A stretch of DNA of 64,000 bases from Rhizobium pisi (GCF_003938655.1 NZ_RJJT01000012.1:1-64000), one strand, 5' to 3'. Shown: positions 17,734 through 26,733, counted from the stretch's first letter. Numbers and translations are program-made. Notes: generated by a model not told the origin, from the letters alone.

Positions 17734-18705
17734 ATGCGCAACTATCCCACCATTCAGGACATCCGTGAAGCTCAGCAACGACTAAAGCCGCACGTCAGGC
17801 ACACGCCGCTGTTGCGTGCCGACAAAATCGAGAAAGCGGCTGGTTGTCAGCTCTACCTCAAGCCGGAAACCCTGCAGATCACTGGCGCATTCAAGATCCG
17901 CGGCGCCCTGAACAAGGCTCTCTCGCTCCCCCGAGAAGAGATCGCAAATGGGATCATTGCGACCTCGTCGGGGAACCACGCCCAGGCGCTTGCTTACGCA
18001 GCCAAGATGCTCGGCGTAAAAGTGATGTTGGTGCTGCCGGTCACCACACCCAAAATCAAGATCGCTAATACGGAAGCACTTGGCGCGGAAGTCATTCTTT
18101 TTGATGGCGATAATGCTGCTAGATGGAGAAAAGTCTACGAGATCGCTGAAGGAAACAATTATGCGGTCATTCACGGCTTCGAGGACCCCGTCGTAATGGC
18201 TGGTCAGGGAACGATCGGGTGCGAGATCCTCGAAGACTTGGAAGATGTGGACACGGTCATCGTACCCCTGGGCGGTGGAGGGCTGATTTCGGGCATCGCC
18301 ACTGCGATCAAAGAAACGAAGCCATCGGTGCGTGTTATCGCGGCAGAGCCTGCCTTGACGCCGAAATATTTCTACAGCCGTAAAAACAAGGAGCGCACAT
18401 CGCTTCCATTAAAGAACACGATCGCGGATGGTCTGAGGTTAAGCGTTCCGGGTCAAAATCCGTACCCGATTATCGAAAAGTATGTCGACGAGATTGTTCT
18501 TGTTGAAGACGAACACATCATTGCCGGAATGCGCGCCCTTGCCAAGGATGCAAAATTGATCGCGGAACCAGCCGCCTCCATCGGAATAGGAGCCCTGTTG
18601 GCAGGCAGCATACACGTGAAGCCAGATGAGAAAGTGTGTGCGGTTTTGTCTGGCGGGAATTGGGATCTAAGCGACCTTGCCGAGATTTACAATTTGGCGC
18701 TGTGA
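17734..18705 (+). CDS. Threonine/serine/hydroxyaspartate dehydratase-type PLP enzyme
   Basis: A 323-residue fold-II PLP enzyme. The PLP lysine is in ITGAFKIRGA (near residue 54), the SSGNHAQ asparagine loop follows, and the phosphate-binding glycines are GGGGL near residues 182-186. The length matches the single-domain serine/threonine dehydratases, EutB and L-threo-3-hydroxyaspartate dehydratase (BhcB); there is no C-terminal regulatory ACT domain, so a catabolic enzyme is expected. Coupled to the cyclodeaminase-family gene 2 bases upstream. A degraded copy of the 3' end of a gene of this kind lies at 27345-27432. Exact substrate unknown; a beta-hydroxy amino acid is most likely. Confidence 0.88.
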   Translation: MRNYPTIQDIREAQQRLKPHVRHTPLLRADKIEKAAGCQLYLKPETLQITGAFKIRGALNKALSLPREEIANGIIATSSGNHAQALAYAAKMLGVKVMLVLPVTTPKIKIANTEALGAEVILFDGDNAARWRKVYEIAEGNNYAVIHGFEDPVVMAGQGTIGCEILEDLEDVDTVIVPLGGGGLISGIATAIKETKPSVRVIAAEPALTPKYFYSRKNKERTSLPLKNTIADGLRLSVPGQNPYPIIEKYVDEIVLVEDEHIIAGMRALAKDAKLIAEPAASIGIGALLAGSIHVKPDEKVCAVLSGGNWDLSDLAEIYNLAL

Positions 18706-18860
18706 TCGGTCTCAGCGTCGGTCTGGACACTACCCCGATCGCCGTTCGACGTCTGCGATTCTCATATCCTCTCTCACAATTGCAAACAGTCCGACCGCGG
18801 GGCGGATCGGGATTTCATTCGGCAGGGAAGATAGATCAGAGCCATTCAAGGGAGCCACCA

Positions 18861-20288
18861 GTGAAACATAGCCACAGCTTCTATATCGACGGTCAATGGG
18901 TTGAGCCGTCCGTTTCTAAAACTCTTGAGGTCATCGATCCCTCGACCGAAGAGCCGATGGGTACGATCGCCCTCGGCAGTGCCGCCGACGCTGAAAAGGC
19001 GGTCGCGGCCGCACGGCAAGCCTTTGCCTCCTTCTCGCAGACATCCAAGGAAGAGCGCGTCGAACTGCTGAGGCGCATTGTAACGATCCTGAAGCGCCGC
19101 AATGACGAGCTCGGCGAAATCATCTCGCGGGAAATGGGCGCGCCGCTCGCCATGGCCCGGGCCGAGCAGGCCGGTATCGGCGCTACCCATTTCGAACAGA
19201 CGATCAAAGCCTTCGAGAGCTTTGCCTTCGACTACATGCAGGGGACCACCTGCATCATGCACGAGCCGATCGGGGTCGTCGCGATGATCACGCCGTGGAA
19301 CTGGCCGATCAACCAGATCGCCTGCAAGGTCGCTCCGGCGCTCGCCACGGGATGCACCATGGTCCTGAAGCCTTCGGAGATCGCTCCGTTCAACGCCGTG
19401 CTCTTCGCCGAGATCATGGATGAGGCCGGCGTGCCGAAGGGGGTGTTCAACCTCGTTCAGGGCGACGGGCCTACGGTTGGTGCGGCGCTGGCCAGCCACC
19501 CGGATGTGGATATGGTGTCCTTCACCGGGTCGACGCGCGCCGGCATTGCCGTGGCCCAGGCGGCGGCACCAACCGTCAAGCGAGTGCATCAGGAGCTCGG
19601 CGGCAAGTCGCCGAACATCATCCTCCGCAGCGCCGACTTCTCTGCCGCGGTCGCCGCCGGCGTACGCCGGTGCTTCGGCAATTCCGGCCAGACCTGTACT
19701 TCGCCAACACGAATGCTGGTGCCTGCGGAGCGAATGGACGAAGCAAGCTCGATCGCCGCGCGGGAGGCGGATGCTCTGGTTGTCGGCCCCCCACATGACC
19801 CTCGCACCGATCTCGGACCGGTCGCAAGCGCGGCCCAGTTCGACAAGATCCAGGCGTTGATCGAACGCGGCATCGCGGAAGGAGCGGAGCTTGTCACCGG
19901 CGGCACTGGTCGCCCTTCGCATCTCAATTCCGGCTATTACGTGCGCCCGACGGTGTTTGCCCGCGTCACCAACCAGATGACGATTGCGCGAGAGGAAATC
20001 TTCGGCCCGGTGCTGTCGATCATCGGTTATGACAACGAAGAAGAAGCCGTGGCGATCGCCAACGATACGCCCTACGGTTTGGCAGCCTACATTCAGGGCG
20101 ATCCAAAGGAAGCGCGAGCTCTCGCAGGCAGGCTGCGCGCCGGCAGCGTTCGCCTCAATAGCTCCACCTGGGACAGTGCCGCCCCTTTCGGCGGCTACAA
20201 GCAATCCGGCAACGGTCGGGAATACGGGAAGTTCGGACTGCACGAGTTTACCGAGATCAAGGGCATAGCCGGCTTCTCGAACGAGTGA
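18861..20288 (+). CDS. NAD(P)-dependent aldehyde dehydrogenase
   Basis: 475 residues from a GTG at 18861, with GGGAG 6 bases upstream; longer frames lack homology. ALDH features: PWNWP near residues 145-149, LKPSE, FTGST, catalytic Glu245 in QELGGK, catalytic Cys279 in GQTC, and EEIFGPVLSI. It is strikingly like the ALDH at 48323-49750 (same length and order of motifs), more so than the other two in the window. It sits 155 bases after the dehydratase gene and may share its transcript. A likely role is oxidation of the semialdehyde made by the kinase/PLP-lyase module at 22095-24550 or by the dehydratase pair. Confidence 0.9.
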   Translation: MKHSHSFYIDGQWVEPSVSKTLEVIDPSTEEPMGTIALGSAADAEKAVAAARQAFASFSQTSKEERVELLRRIVTILKRRNDELGEIISREMGAPLAMARAEQAGIGATHFEQTIKAFESFAFDYMQGTTCIMHEPIGVVAMITPWNWPINQIACKVAPALATGCTMVLKPSEIAPFNAVLFAEIMDEAGVPKGVFNLVQGDGPTVGAALASHPDVDMVSFTGSTRAGIAVAQAAAPTVKRVHQELGGKSPNIILRSADFSAAVAAGVRRCFGNSGQTCTSPTRMLVPAERMDEASSIAAREADALVVGPPHDPRTDLGPVASAAQFDKIQALIERGIAEGAELVTGGTGRPSHLNSGYYVRPTVFARVTNQMTIAREEIFGPVLSIIGYDNEEEAVAIANDTPYGLAAYIQGDPKEARALAGRLRAGSVRLNSSTWDSAAPFGGYKQSGNGREYGKFGLHEFTEIKGIAGFSNE

Positions 20289-20921
20289 ATGGTCAAAGTC
20301 GGTGTAGCCGTTTCGGATGCCTGCACAATGGGCTGTGATTACAATCAAACGCGAGATCCAAGGGTACGCGTGATCACGGGTGATCGCGTGGATCGACCGC
20401 TCTGAAGATGCCGTCGCGCGTGAAACGCCATCCCCGCGTCAGCATAAGCCGGACGGGTCAAAATTGAATGTGACCTCAGGCGACGTTTTCACTCATTCAG
20501 GAGAAGATCAGCCGACCCGTGCAGTTCGAACTGACCGATCAAACACGGAAGGCTGTCGCTGCATCGATGGAACGTCGAAAGGTCGGTGAACGGGATTCCC
20601 TGTTTGACGAACCCGACCGTAAAGATCGGCCCGGTCCAGTCATTCCGCACCCTTCACGGACGACCGCTGTGCGCCCCCAAAAGCGGTTATTGAGGAACGG
20701 CCCCGGTTACTCGCAAGCGGACATCGATAGCGGCCGCGCAACAAACGCGCCCTATGTCCGACGTGCCGTTGCGTCAAGCTCATATCACACCTCTCACCCC
20801 AGCAGGTCGCGCGTGCGGAAGGGATCTCCGAAAGGCCTTGTCTGGTCCCCTTCGAACGCAAAGAGAAGGGGCGAACGGACCGCCCCGGTCTCATCATCGT
20901 AACAGCGCTTGAGCTGGCTTT
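20289..20921. other. Intergenic region, 633 bp, with integrase relic
   Basis: Between the rightward ALDH and the leftward HAD gene, where genes converge. An imperfect palindrome (20366-20389, arms built on GATCAC/GTGATC) lies about 78 bases past the ALDH stop but has no T-run. The middle holds a tyrosine-recombinase-like fragment (20493-20607). The remainder up to the HAD stop shows only short frames with no recognisable motifs. Confidence 0.55.
20493..20607 (+). pseudogene. Tyrosine recombinase/integrase fragment
   Basis: Reading from 20493 gives a peptide with QEKISRPVQFELTDQTRKAV followed by ERRKVGERDSLF. This resembles the middle of plasmid- and phage-type tyrosine integrases (QKTQRPVQFE...TRxAV...LRxxDFLFPSR) as I know them. 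Neither the N-terminal part nor the catalytic RHRY end is found in the flanking sequence in any frame, so this is a relic. Such remnants are common at junctions in rhizobial plasmids and mark past integration or rearrangement. A chance resemblance is possible over about 38 residues. Confidence 0.5.
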
Positions 20922-21611
20922 TCAGGCGCGCTTGAGGGCTGGCTCCAGGCCAACGGCGGCGGCTAGCCCACCGATATCCTTGATCTCGGTGTATTCGTAA
21001 TAGGGATTGGCCGGCTCATGGCCGCGGTTGACCCAGACCTTGCTCTTGATGCCAAGGTCATAGGCAGTCATCAGGTCGTAGCGGAAGGATGAGGACACAT
21101 GAGTAATGTCTTCCGGTCCGCAGCCGAGCTTGTCGAGCATGTATTCGAAACCCTTCATCAGAGGTTTATATGCGCCGACTTCTTCTGCCGTGATTACCAT
21201 ATGGATGGGCGCGCCCAGTTTTTCCACGTTCGACATGATCAGGCTGTTCATGGAGTTCGAGAGGATGACCAGCGGAATTTCGTTGGCCACCCTGGACAGG
21301 CCAGCCGGGACGTCCTGGTGCGGCCCCCAGGTTGGCACCTCGTCGTAGATGTGTTGCGCGTCTTCGGGTTTGAACGGGATACCGATGCGTTTGCAGCTGC
21401 GTTCGATTGAATTCTGCACCACTTCGAGGAACGGTTTCCATGGGCCCAGCACCTCGTCAAGGCGATAGCCCCTGAAAGCCTCGACGAAGGCCGCCATCGC
21501 TTCGGGGGAGAGGCGCTCGCCGTAGACGCGTCGCGCAGCGCCGGCCATGTCGAAATTAGTCAGCGTGCCGTAGCAGTCGAAGGTCACGTACTTCGGTCGA
21601 GATTGAGTCAT
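20922..21611 (-). CDS. HAD-superfamily protein, haloacid dehalogenase type II-like (paralog)
   Basis: 229 residues from the ATG at 21611, which has AAGGAA 8 bases upstream; a longer frame from 21629 is less likely. Nucleophile motif FDCYGTLTNF, second motif VILSNSMNS, and C-terminal SSSFRYDLMTAYDLG with the same Asn-to-Phe change as the paralog at 15608-16276. Across the full length the two proteins share long blocks such as YRLDEV, WKPF/Y and VPTWGPH, so they are products of duplication or parallel acquisition. It is divergent from the kinase/PLP-enzyme operon at 22095. Similar proteins elsewhere often accompany FAD oxidoreductases; substrate unknown. Confidence 0.85.
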   Translation of the reverse strand: MTQSRPKYVTFDCYGTLTNFDMAGAARRVYGERLSPEAMAAFVEAFRGYRLDEVLGPWKPFLEVVQNSIERSCKRIGIPFKPEDAQHIYDEVPTWGPHQDVPAGLSRVANEIPLVILSNSMNSLIMSNVEKLGAPIHMVITAEEVGAYKPLMKGFEYMLDKLGCGPEDITHVSSSFRYDLMTAYDLGIKSKVWVNRGHEPANPYYEYTEIKDIGGLAAAVGLEPALKRA

Positions 21612-22094
21612 GGCGTATATTCCTTCCAATTTTCATGGCACGGTGTGCCTATCCAAGGTCATTTTAGCGGGCATGCCGCCTGTCCAAAGGGGTCGCTATT
21701 CCGACAGACCGCAATACGGTCGAGGCAGGTACCTTTGCGAATCTGGTCATTTGCTCTCCTTTTCAGATACCGGGCCAACCCACCAAAGCGGATCTCTCCG
21801 AGTTGTTCGCTGCATTCCGACCAGCGGCAGAACACTGGCATAATTTTGTGGCGATAGCAACTGATTGTCCAACAATCTTTGAATCTCCTCCTGCAGTTCT
21901 CCATTGTCGGCATATGTGTGTCGCTACAAAGCAATAACCTCCAGTCCGTTATCCGTTGGTTTTATTTCATTTTTTCTAAAAAAGATCAAAAACGCTAAAC
22001 TCGGTCACATTCGTCATCGAAATAAATTGTTGTACAATTATTTAAGCATGAGATACTGAAGTCATCGAACTGCCCATTCCGAGGCAGGATATAA
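21612..22094. other. Divergent intergenic region, 483 bp
   Basis: It separates the HAD gene (minus) from the kinase gene (plus). The right half (about 21960-22045) is AT-rich, unlike its surroundings, as expected for a promoter. It contains the palindrome described at 22025-22039. I found no gene in it; short frames here have no recognisable features. Confidence 0.55.
22025..22039. promoter_or_regulatory. Palindromic operator candidate AATTGT-TGT-ACAATT
   Basis: A perfect inverted repeat with 6-base arms and a 3-base centre, in an AT-rich stretch 56 bases before the kinase start at 22095. Size, symmetry and TTGT/ACAA core are typical of FCD-type GntR operators. The GntR gene at 24655 is the last gene of the same presumed operon, so self-repression through this site is the simplest reading. 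Binding is inference. Confidence 0.6.
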
Positions 22095-23171
22095 ATGAGT
22101 TTGAAGATGGGTCATGAGCATCAGTGCGGGCCAGCCCGCGTCCCTGAGCTTTCCGAGGCGTGCCATACCGTGGGCACTGCGGAAGCCGAACGAATCGCCG
22201 AGCGGCTATATGGCACGCGCGGCTCGGCATCGCGATTTGAAACAGAAAAGGACGACACGTTCCTCCTCGACTGCGCGGCCCAGGGGAAGTTTGTATTGAA
22301 GATCGCTCATCCTTCTGAGCGGATCGAGGAACTCGATTTCCAGGTCTCGCTGATGCGGCATTTGGAGCGGCGAGCCCCTGATCTACCAATCCCCCGCACA
22401 CTTCGCGATGTCGACGGGGCGGATTTGCCCATCGTCACTACGAGTGGCGGCGAGCGGCGAGTGGTGCGCCTTATTACCTTCCTTGCCGGCACCCCGCTCG
22501 ACCGGACATCTTGCACAGCCCCACAGCGTGAACGGATCGGCGAAATCCTGGCAAAGCTGCGTCATTCCATGGCCGATTTCTCGCACCCCGCAGACGGCCG
22601 GACGGTGGCGTGGGACGTCACCCATCTGCTCGACCTCACCAATCTTTTGAGATGCATCCCGGAGGGCAGCAAGCGAACCTGGACCGTCCGCGCGCTCGAG
22701 CGGTTTACCGAAGTCAAGCCGAAGCTCGATTTATGCCGGCGGCAAGTGCTCCACAACGACTTCAATACGTCGAACCTGGTCGTCGATCATGCCAGTCCGC
22801 AGTTCCTGTCCGGCGTCATCGACTTCGGCGATGCGGTTCGTACCGCCATCGCCGTTGATGTCTCCACGGCATTGATGAACCAGATGCCAAAAACCTTCGA
22901 CCATGGGAACCGGCGTGACCTGTTTGACGAGCCGCGCGACGTTCTGCGCGGTTATCTCCGCCACGCCGAACTGACGGAGGAGGAGATCCGACTCATCCCC
23001 TTCCTATCGATGGGACGTCTTGCTGTCCGTGCGCTGCTGACGTGCTGGCGCGCCGAGATCTTCCCCGAGAATAGCCGCTACATCCTGCGCAACACCGAAG
23101 CCGGCTGGGCTCACCTCGAGTGGTTCCACTCGATTTCCACCGCACAGATTTCTGATCTTCTGACACGATAG
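22095..23171 (+). CDS. Small-molecule kinase of the APH family (hydroxylysine/ethanolamine-kinase-like)
   Basis: A 358-residue aminoglycoside-phosphotransferase-fold kinase. Visible are the ATP-binding Lys69 (FVLKIAH), the catalytic loop HNDFNTSN (His220, Asp222, Asn227) and the metal-binding IDFGD (Asp243). All key residues are intact. It lies 8 bases before a class III PLP enzyme. This kinase/PLP-enzyme pairing is known for hydroxylysine kinase with phosphohydroxylysine phospho-lyase, and the fused protein at 51094-53508 joins the same two domains. The likely role is to phosphorylate a hydroxyl on an amino alcohol or hydroxy-amino acid for elimination by the next enzyme. Substrate not determined. 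Confidence 0.85.
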   Translation: MSLKMGHEHQCGPARVPELSEACHTVGTAEAERIAERLYGTRGSASRFETEKDDTFLLDCAAQGKFVLKIAHPSERIEELDFQVSLMRHLERRAPDLPIPRTLRDVDGADLPIVTTSGGERRVVRLITFLAGTPLDRTSCTAPQRERIGEILAKLRHSMADFSHPADGRTVAWDVTHLLDLTNLLRCIPEGSKRTWTVRALERFTEVKPKLDLCRRQVLHNDFNTSNLVVDHASPQFLSGVIDFGDAVRTAIAVDVSTALMNQMPKTFDHGNRRDLFDEPRDVLRGYLRHAELTEEEIRLIPFLSMGRLAVRALLTCWRAEIFPENSRYILRNTEAGWAHLEWFHSISTAQISDLLTR

Positions 23172-23179
23172 GAACCGCA

Positions 23180-24550
23180 ATGTCCAAACAAGCGACTACG
23201 CTGCCCAAGGGCTTCCGTGGCGACATGCCAAATGGCTTCAACCCTCAGGACACGTCTCATCTCACAAGTGAAGATCTGGCGCATGTCGCAAGGCGGCAAA
23301 GGCTGCTCGGGCCTGCTTATCGGCTTTTCTACAAGTCGCCGGTTGAGATCTCCCGTGCCAAGGGCGTCTTCCTTTATGACAAGCACGGCAACGAATATCT
23401 CGATGCCTACAACAACGTGGTGTCGCTGGGTCACTCTCATCCGCGTGTCATCGAGGCCATCCAAAAGCAGCTCGAGGTACTTTGTACACACACGCGTTAC
23501 ATGCAGGAGCCGCTGCTGGACTATGCCGAAGCCCTGATCAATACGTTCGGTGGCGAACTCGGCCGGACCGGATGCGCGATGTTCACATGCACGGGTTCGG
23601 AAGCCAACGATCTCGCCTTGCGAATCGCGCGTTACCACACACGCAAGACCGGCGTCATCGTCACGGCCGAAGCCTATCACGGCAACAGCGGCGCGGTGGC
23701 GGCAATATCGCCGTCGCTCGGCAGGAAGTCGGCTCTGGATCCCTATCTTCGCACGGTCGCGGCGCCCGATTCCTATCGGCTGCCCATCCAGGAAATCGGC
23801 CGGCGGATGGCAGAGGATGTCGCGCGGCAGATCGCCGACATGGAGCGGCACGGCGGCGGCCTAGCGGCATTCATCGCCGACTCCGTCTTCTCCTCCGATG
23901 GTCTTTACGTCGATCCGACGGACGTATTGGCGCCCGTGGCGGAAGTGGTGCGCAAGGCGGGCGGCCTGTTCATTGCCGACGAGGTGCAATCCGGATTCGG
24001 GCGGACCGGCACCCATCTTTGGGGTCACCGTCGTCACAAGATCGATCCGGACATCGTCACCATGGGCAAGCCCATGGGCAACGGCTATCCCGTAGCCGGC
24101 GTAGTGCTGCGGCCCGAACTCGTCGCCGAATTCGGTTCCAGCTTGCGCTACTTCAACACGTTTGGCGGCAACTCGGTCGCTATCGCCGCCGCAAGAGCCG
24201 TGCTCGACACGATCCTCGAAGAAGGCCTGATGGACAATGCTGTCAAGGTCGGCGGCGAAATCCTCGACGGCCTCCGGGATCTACAGAAGAAATATGAATT
24301 CGTCGGCGATGTTCGCGGCGCCGGACTCTATTTCGCCGTCGAACTCGTCAAGGATAGAGATCGGAAGACGCCGGACATGGACCGTGCGCTTGCAGCCGTC
24401 AATGCCTTGCGCGACCGGCGCATTCTCATTTCCGCGACGGGAGCGGACGCGCATATCCTGAAGATCAGGCCCCCGCTCATCTTCACACCGGCCAATGCGG
24501 CACGTCTGCTCGAGGGCATCGACGAGGCGCTTCGGTCCGTGCATACCTAG
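23180..24550 (+). CDS. Class III PLP enzyme, phospho-lyase/aminotransferase type
   Basis: A 456-residue fold-I PLP enzyme. Markers: CTGSEAND near residues 137-144, YHGN near 166-169, Asp267 in IADEVQ (contacts the pyridine nitrogen), and the PLP lysine Lys297 in TMGKPMGNG. YNNV and YFNTFGGN are also shared with the fused protein at 51094-53508. This subgroup includes ethanolamine-phosphate and 5-phosphohydroxylysine phospho-lyases (AGXT2L1/AGXT2L2), which remove ammonia and phosphate to give an aldehyde, as well as true transaminases. The adjacent kinase favours a phospho-lyase. The ALDH at 18861 could oxidise the product. Confidence 0.88.
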   Translation: MSKQATTLPKGFRGDMPNGFNPQDTSHLTSEDLAHVARRQRLLGPAYRLFYKSPVEISRAKGVFLYDKHGNEYLDAYNNVVSLGHSHPRVIEAIQKQLEVLCTHTRYMQEPLLDYAEALINTFGGELGRTGCAMFTCTGSEANDLALRIARYHTRKTGVIVTAEAYHGNSGAVAAISPSLGRKSALDPYLRTVAAPDSYRLPIQEIGRRMAEDVARQIADMERHGGGLAAFIADSVFSSDGLYVDPTDVLAPVAEVVRKAGGLFIADEVQSGFGRTGTHLWGHRRHKIDPDIVTMGKPMGNGYPVAGVVLRPELVAEFGSSLRYFNTFGGNSVAIAAARAVLDTILEEGLMDNAVKVGGEILDGLRDLQKKYEFVGDVRGAGLYFAVELVKDRDRKTPDMDRALAAVNALRDRRILISATGADAHILKIRPPLIFTPANAARLLEGIDEALRSVHT

Positions 24551-24654
24551 GACCCGCCACCAGGCAGCCAGGAGGCACAAATCATCTAGCCTTGCCCTGC
24601 GCCGCCTCGTGTGGCGTAGGTACACGAACATGATCAACGAGCAAAGCCAAAACC

Positions 24655-25338
24655 ATGCCGCCGCTGTCCGCCAAGAATCAAGCCGAAGATCCAAAGATGA
24701 AGGTCGAGCCCTTGCCCGCCAGCGCGGTGGAAATCCTGACTCACGCCTTGCGACGGCGCATCTTGTCAGGGGATTTCCGACCGGGCGAGTTCCTCCGTGA
24801 CGTGAAGATGTGCGAAGAGCATTCGACCTCGCGGCACACATTCCGTACAGCAGCTCAGGTGCTCGTCACGCAGGGCCTGCTGCGTCAGATACCGAACCGG
24901 GGCTTTGTGGTGCCCGAATTCGGGCCAGACGATATCGTCGATATCACACGCGTGCGCGGCGCCATCGAGGGCGAGGCCATTCGTCTGATTGTGCTGACCG
25001 GCGTCATCCCATCTCAGGCGCTGGAGGCGGTGGACGTGATGCACAGGTCGACTCTATCCTCCGACAGATCTGCATTGGTTGCTGCGGACCGTGACTTCCA
25101 TCGCGCGATCATCGCCGCCAGCGGGAGCGTTCGGCTGAAGCGGACTTATTCAGACCTCGAGGGCGAGATCGAGCTCCTCCTCGCACAGCGGCAGGATTTC
25201 TACGCCACCGCCGAAGAAATGGCGGAAGAACACGAGCGGCTCATCAACAGTTTGAGAAGCCGCCACTACGATACGGCGCGGGACGCGTTCCAGGAGCATT
25301 GGGAAGATCTCCAGATCAAATTGCTCGATCAACGCTGA
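24655..25338 (+). CDS. GntR-family (FCD) transcriptional regulator
   Basis: 227 residues. The N-terminal winged helix-turn-helix covers about residues 20-80 (LRRRILSGDFRPGEFLRD then NRGFVVPEF), and the C-terminal FCD helical domain has DRDFHRAI and EEHERLI with spaced His residues for a metal/ligand site. Third gene after the kinase and PLP enzyme (104-base gap), so it likely represses that operon, probably at the palindrome 22025-22039. The start could also be the ATG at 24697; neither has a strong ribosome-binding site. It is not closely similar to the GntR at 7375, so the two likely use different operators. Confidence 0.88.
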   Translation: MPPLSAKNQAEDPKMKVEPLPASAVEILTHALRRRILSGDFRPGEFLRDVKMCEEHSTSRHTFRTAAQVLVTQGLLRQIPNRGFVVPEFGPDDIVDITRVRGAIEGEAIRLIVLTGVIPSQALEAVDVMHRSTLSSDRSALVAADRDFHRAIIAASGSVRLKRTYSDLEGEIELLLAQRQDFYATAEEMAEEHERLINSLRSRHYDTARDAFQEHWEDLQIKLLDQR

Positions 25339-25573
25339 CCCCAGCGCTCCCCTGCGGAATTCGACCGCTCGGAAAGGATAACCTGCCAGGCGGCACAGAG
25401 GATGCCGGTCCCGCGCGTTCGACGCGGAGCAAGCACCATCTCTGATGCTTCCTCTCTGACTTCGGGAGGCCCTGCTTCTCGGCTCGCGGCTTCGACGCTA
25501 AGCGTATGGCACCGAATACGCAGTTGCGGCCGCTGCTGGCCAACTCGATCGAATAACGGTACGGAGAAGTTTC

Positions 25574-26647
25574 ATGCGTGAATACTCCATCGCAGCCATA
25601 CCTGCCGACGGCATCGGACCTGAGGTGATCGCTGCCGGCCAGACTGTTCTTGCAAGCCTGGAGATGCGACTCGGCGACGTAAAATTCACCTTCGAAAATT
25701 TCAACTGGGGATCTGACTACTACAGGAAACATGGTGTGATGATGCCGTCGGACGGGCTGGAGCAGCTCAAGAAATTCGACGCTATCTATTTCGGCGCGGT
25801 CGGAGCACCCAATGTTCCGGACCATGTCACCCTGTGGGGGCTCAGATTGCCGATCTGCCAGAGCTTCGACCAATACGCCAATGTCCGGCCAACCAAGATC
25901 CTGCCTGGCATAACCTCGCCGCTGCGCAATTGCGGCGCCGGCGACCTCGACTGGGTGATTGTGCGTGAGAACTCCGAAGGTGAATATTCCGGCCATGGCG
26001 GACGCGCTCACCGCGGCCTGCCCGAAGAGGTCGGCACTGAGGTCGCCATCTTTACCCGCGTCGGCGTCACCCGCATCATGCGCTACGCCTTCAGGTTGGC
26101 CCAATCCCGACCGCGCAAGTTGCTCACGGTCGTTACGAAGTCCAATGCCCAGCGGCATGGTATGGTCATGTGGGACGAGATTGCTTGTGAAGTGGCGGAG
26201 CAATTCCCCGCGGTTACGTGGGACAAGATGCTGGTCGATGCCATGACGGTGCGGATGACGCTCAAGCCACGGAGCCTCGACACCATTGTGGCAACGAACC
26301 TGCACGCCGATATTCTTTCCGATCTCGCTGGTGCTCTTGCCGGTAGTCTAGGGGTTGCACCGACGGCGAACATCGATCCGGAGCGCCGCTTTCCCTCGAT
26401 GTTTGAGCCGATCCACGGCTCCGCCTTCGACATTGCCGGCAAAGGCATCGCTAACCCGGTTGCCGCCTTCTGGACTGCTGCCCAGATGCTCGACCACCTC
26501 GGCGAGCGGGAAGGCTCGTCCCGCCTCATGCGCGCTGTCGAGCGGGTGACCGGTGCCGGAATCCTTACCCCCGACGTGGGCGGTTCAGCCACTACCTTGG
26601 ATGTTACCGAGGCCGTCTGCGACGCGCTCCACTCCTCGAATTTCTAG
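25574..26647 (+). CDS. ttuC: Tartrate dehydrogenase / D-malate dehydrogenase (decarboxylating)
   Basis: A 357-residue member of the isopropylmalate/isocitrate dehydrogenase family. The opening IAAIPADGIGPEV, the WGSDYYRKHG block, LPICQSFDQYANVRP, the ENSEGEYSGHGGR stretch and the metal-binding DAMTVRM and ATNLHADILSD blocks are the pattern of the TtuC/DmlA branch. These enzymes use NAD and Mn/Mg to oxidise L-tartrate, meso-tartrate or D-malate. GGAGA 6 bases upstream supports the ATG. The gene follows the GntR gene by 235 bases and is followed by an Lrp gene, so it may be its own unit. In this sugar-acid/hydroxyacid setting a role in tartrate or D-malate use fits. Confidence 0.9.
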   Translation: MREYSIAAIPADGIGPEVIAAGQTVLASLEMRLGDVKFTFENFNWGSDYYRKHGVMMPSDGLEQLKKFDAIYFGAVGAPNVPDHVTLWGLRLPICQSFDQYANVRPTKILPGITSPLRNCGAGDLDWVIVRENSEGEYSGHGGRAHRGLPEEVGTEVAIFTRVGVTRIMRYAFRLAQSRPRKLLTVVTKSNAQRHGMVMWDEIACEVAEQFPAVTWDKMLVDAMTVRMTLKPRSLDTIVATNLHADILSDLAGALAGSLGVAPTANIDPERRFPSMFEPIHGSAFDIAGKGIANPVAAFWTAAQMLDHLGEREGSSRLMRAVERVTGAGILTPDVGGSATTLDVTEAVCDALHSSNF

Positions 26648-26733
26648 GGACACGCGGCTGACCATGACCTGGAACGATCACAAAGCAAGGAAGGCATTTC
26701 GCCGGCGCCCTCCTCATCAGCGGGAACTAGCCA

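Noticed and set aside
16736..18705. Ectoine/hydroxyectoine breakdown locus (EutC/EutB)
   Set aside because: The two families match, but no EutD hydrolase, EutE deacetylase or EutA gene lies near, and the only amino-acid transporter is 14 kb away. I kept the family call only.
20366..20389. Imperfect palindrome after the ALDH gene as terminator
   Set aside because: A bulge in one arm and no T-run; mentioned only within the intergenic entry.
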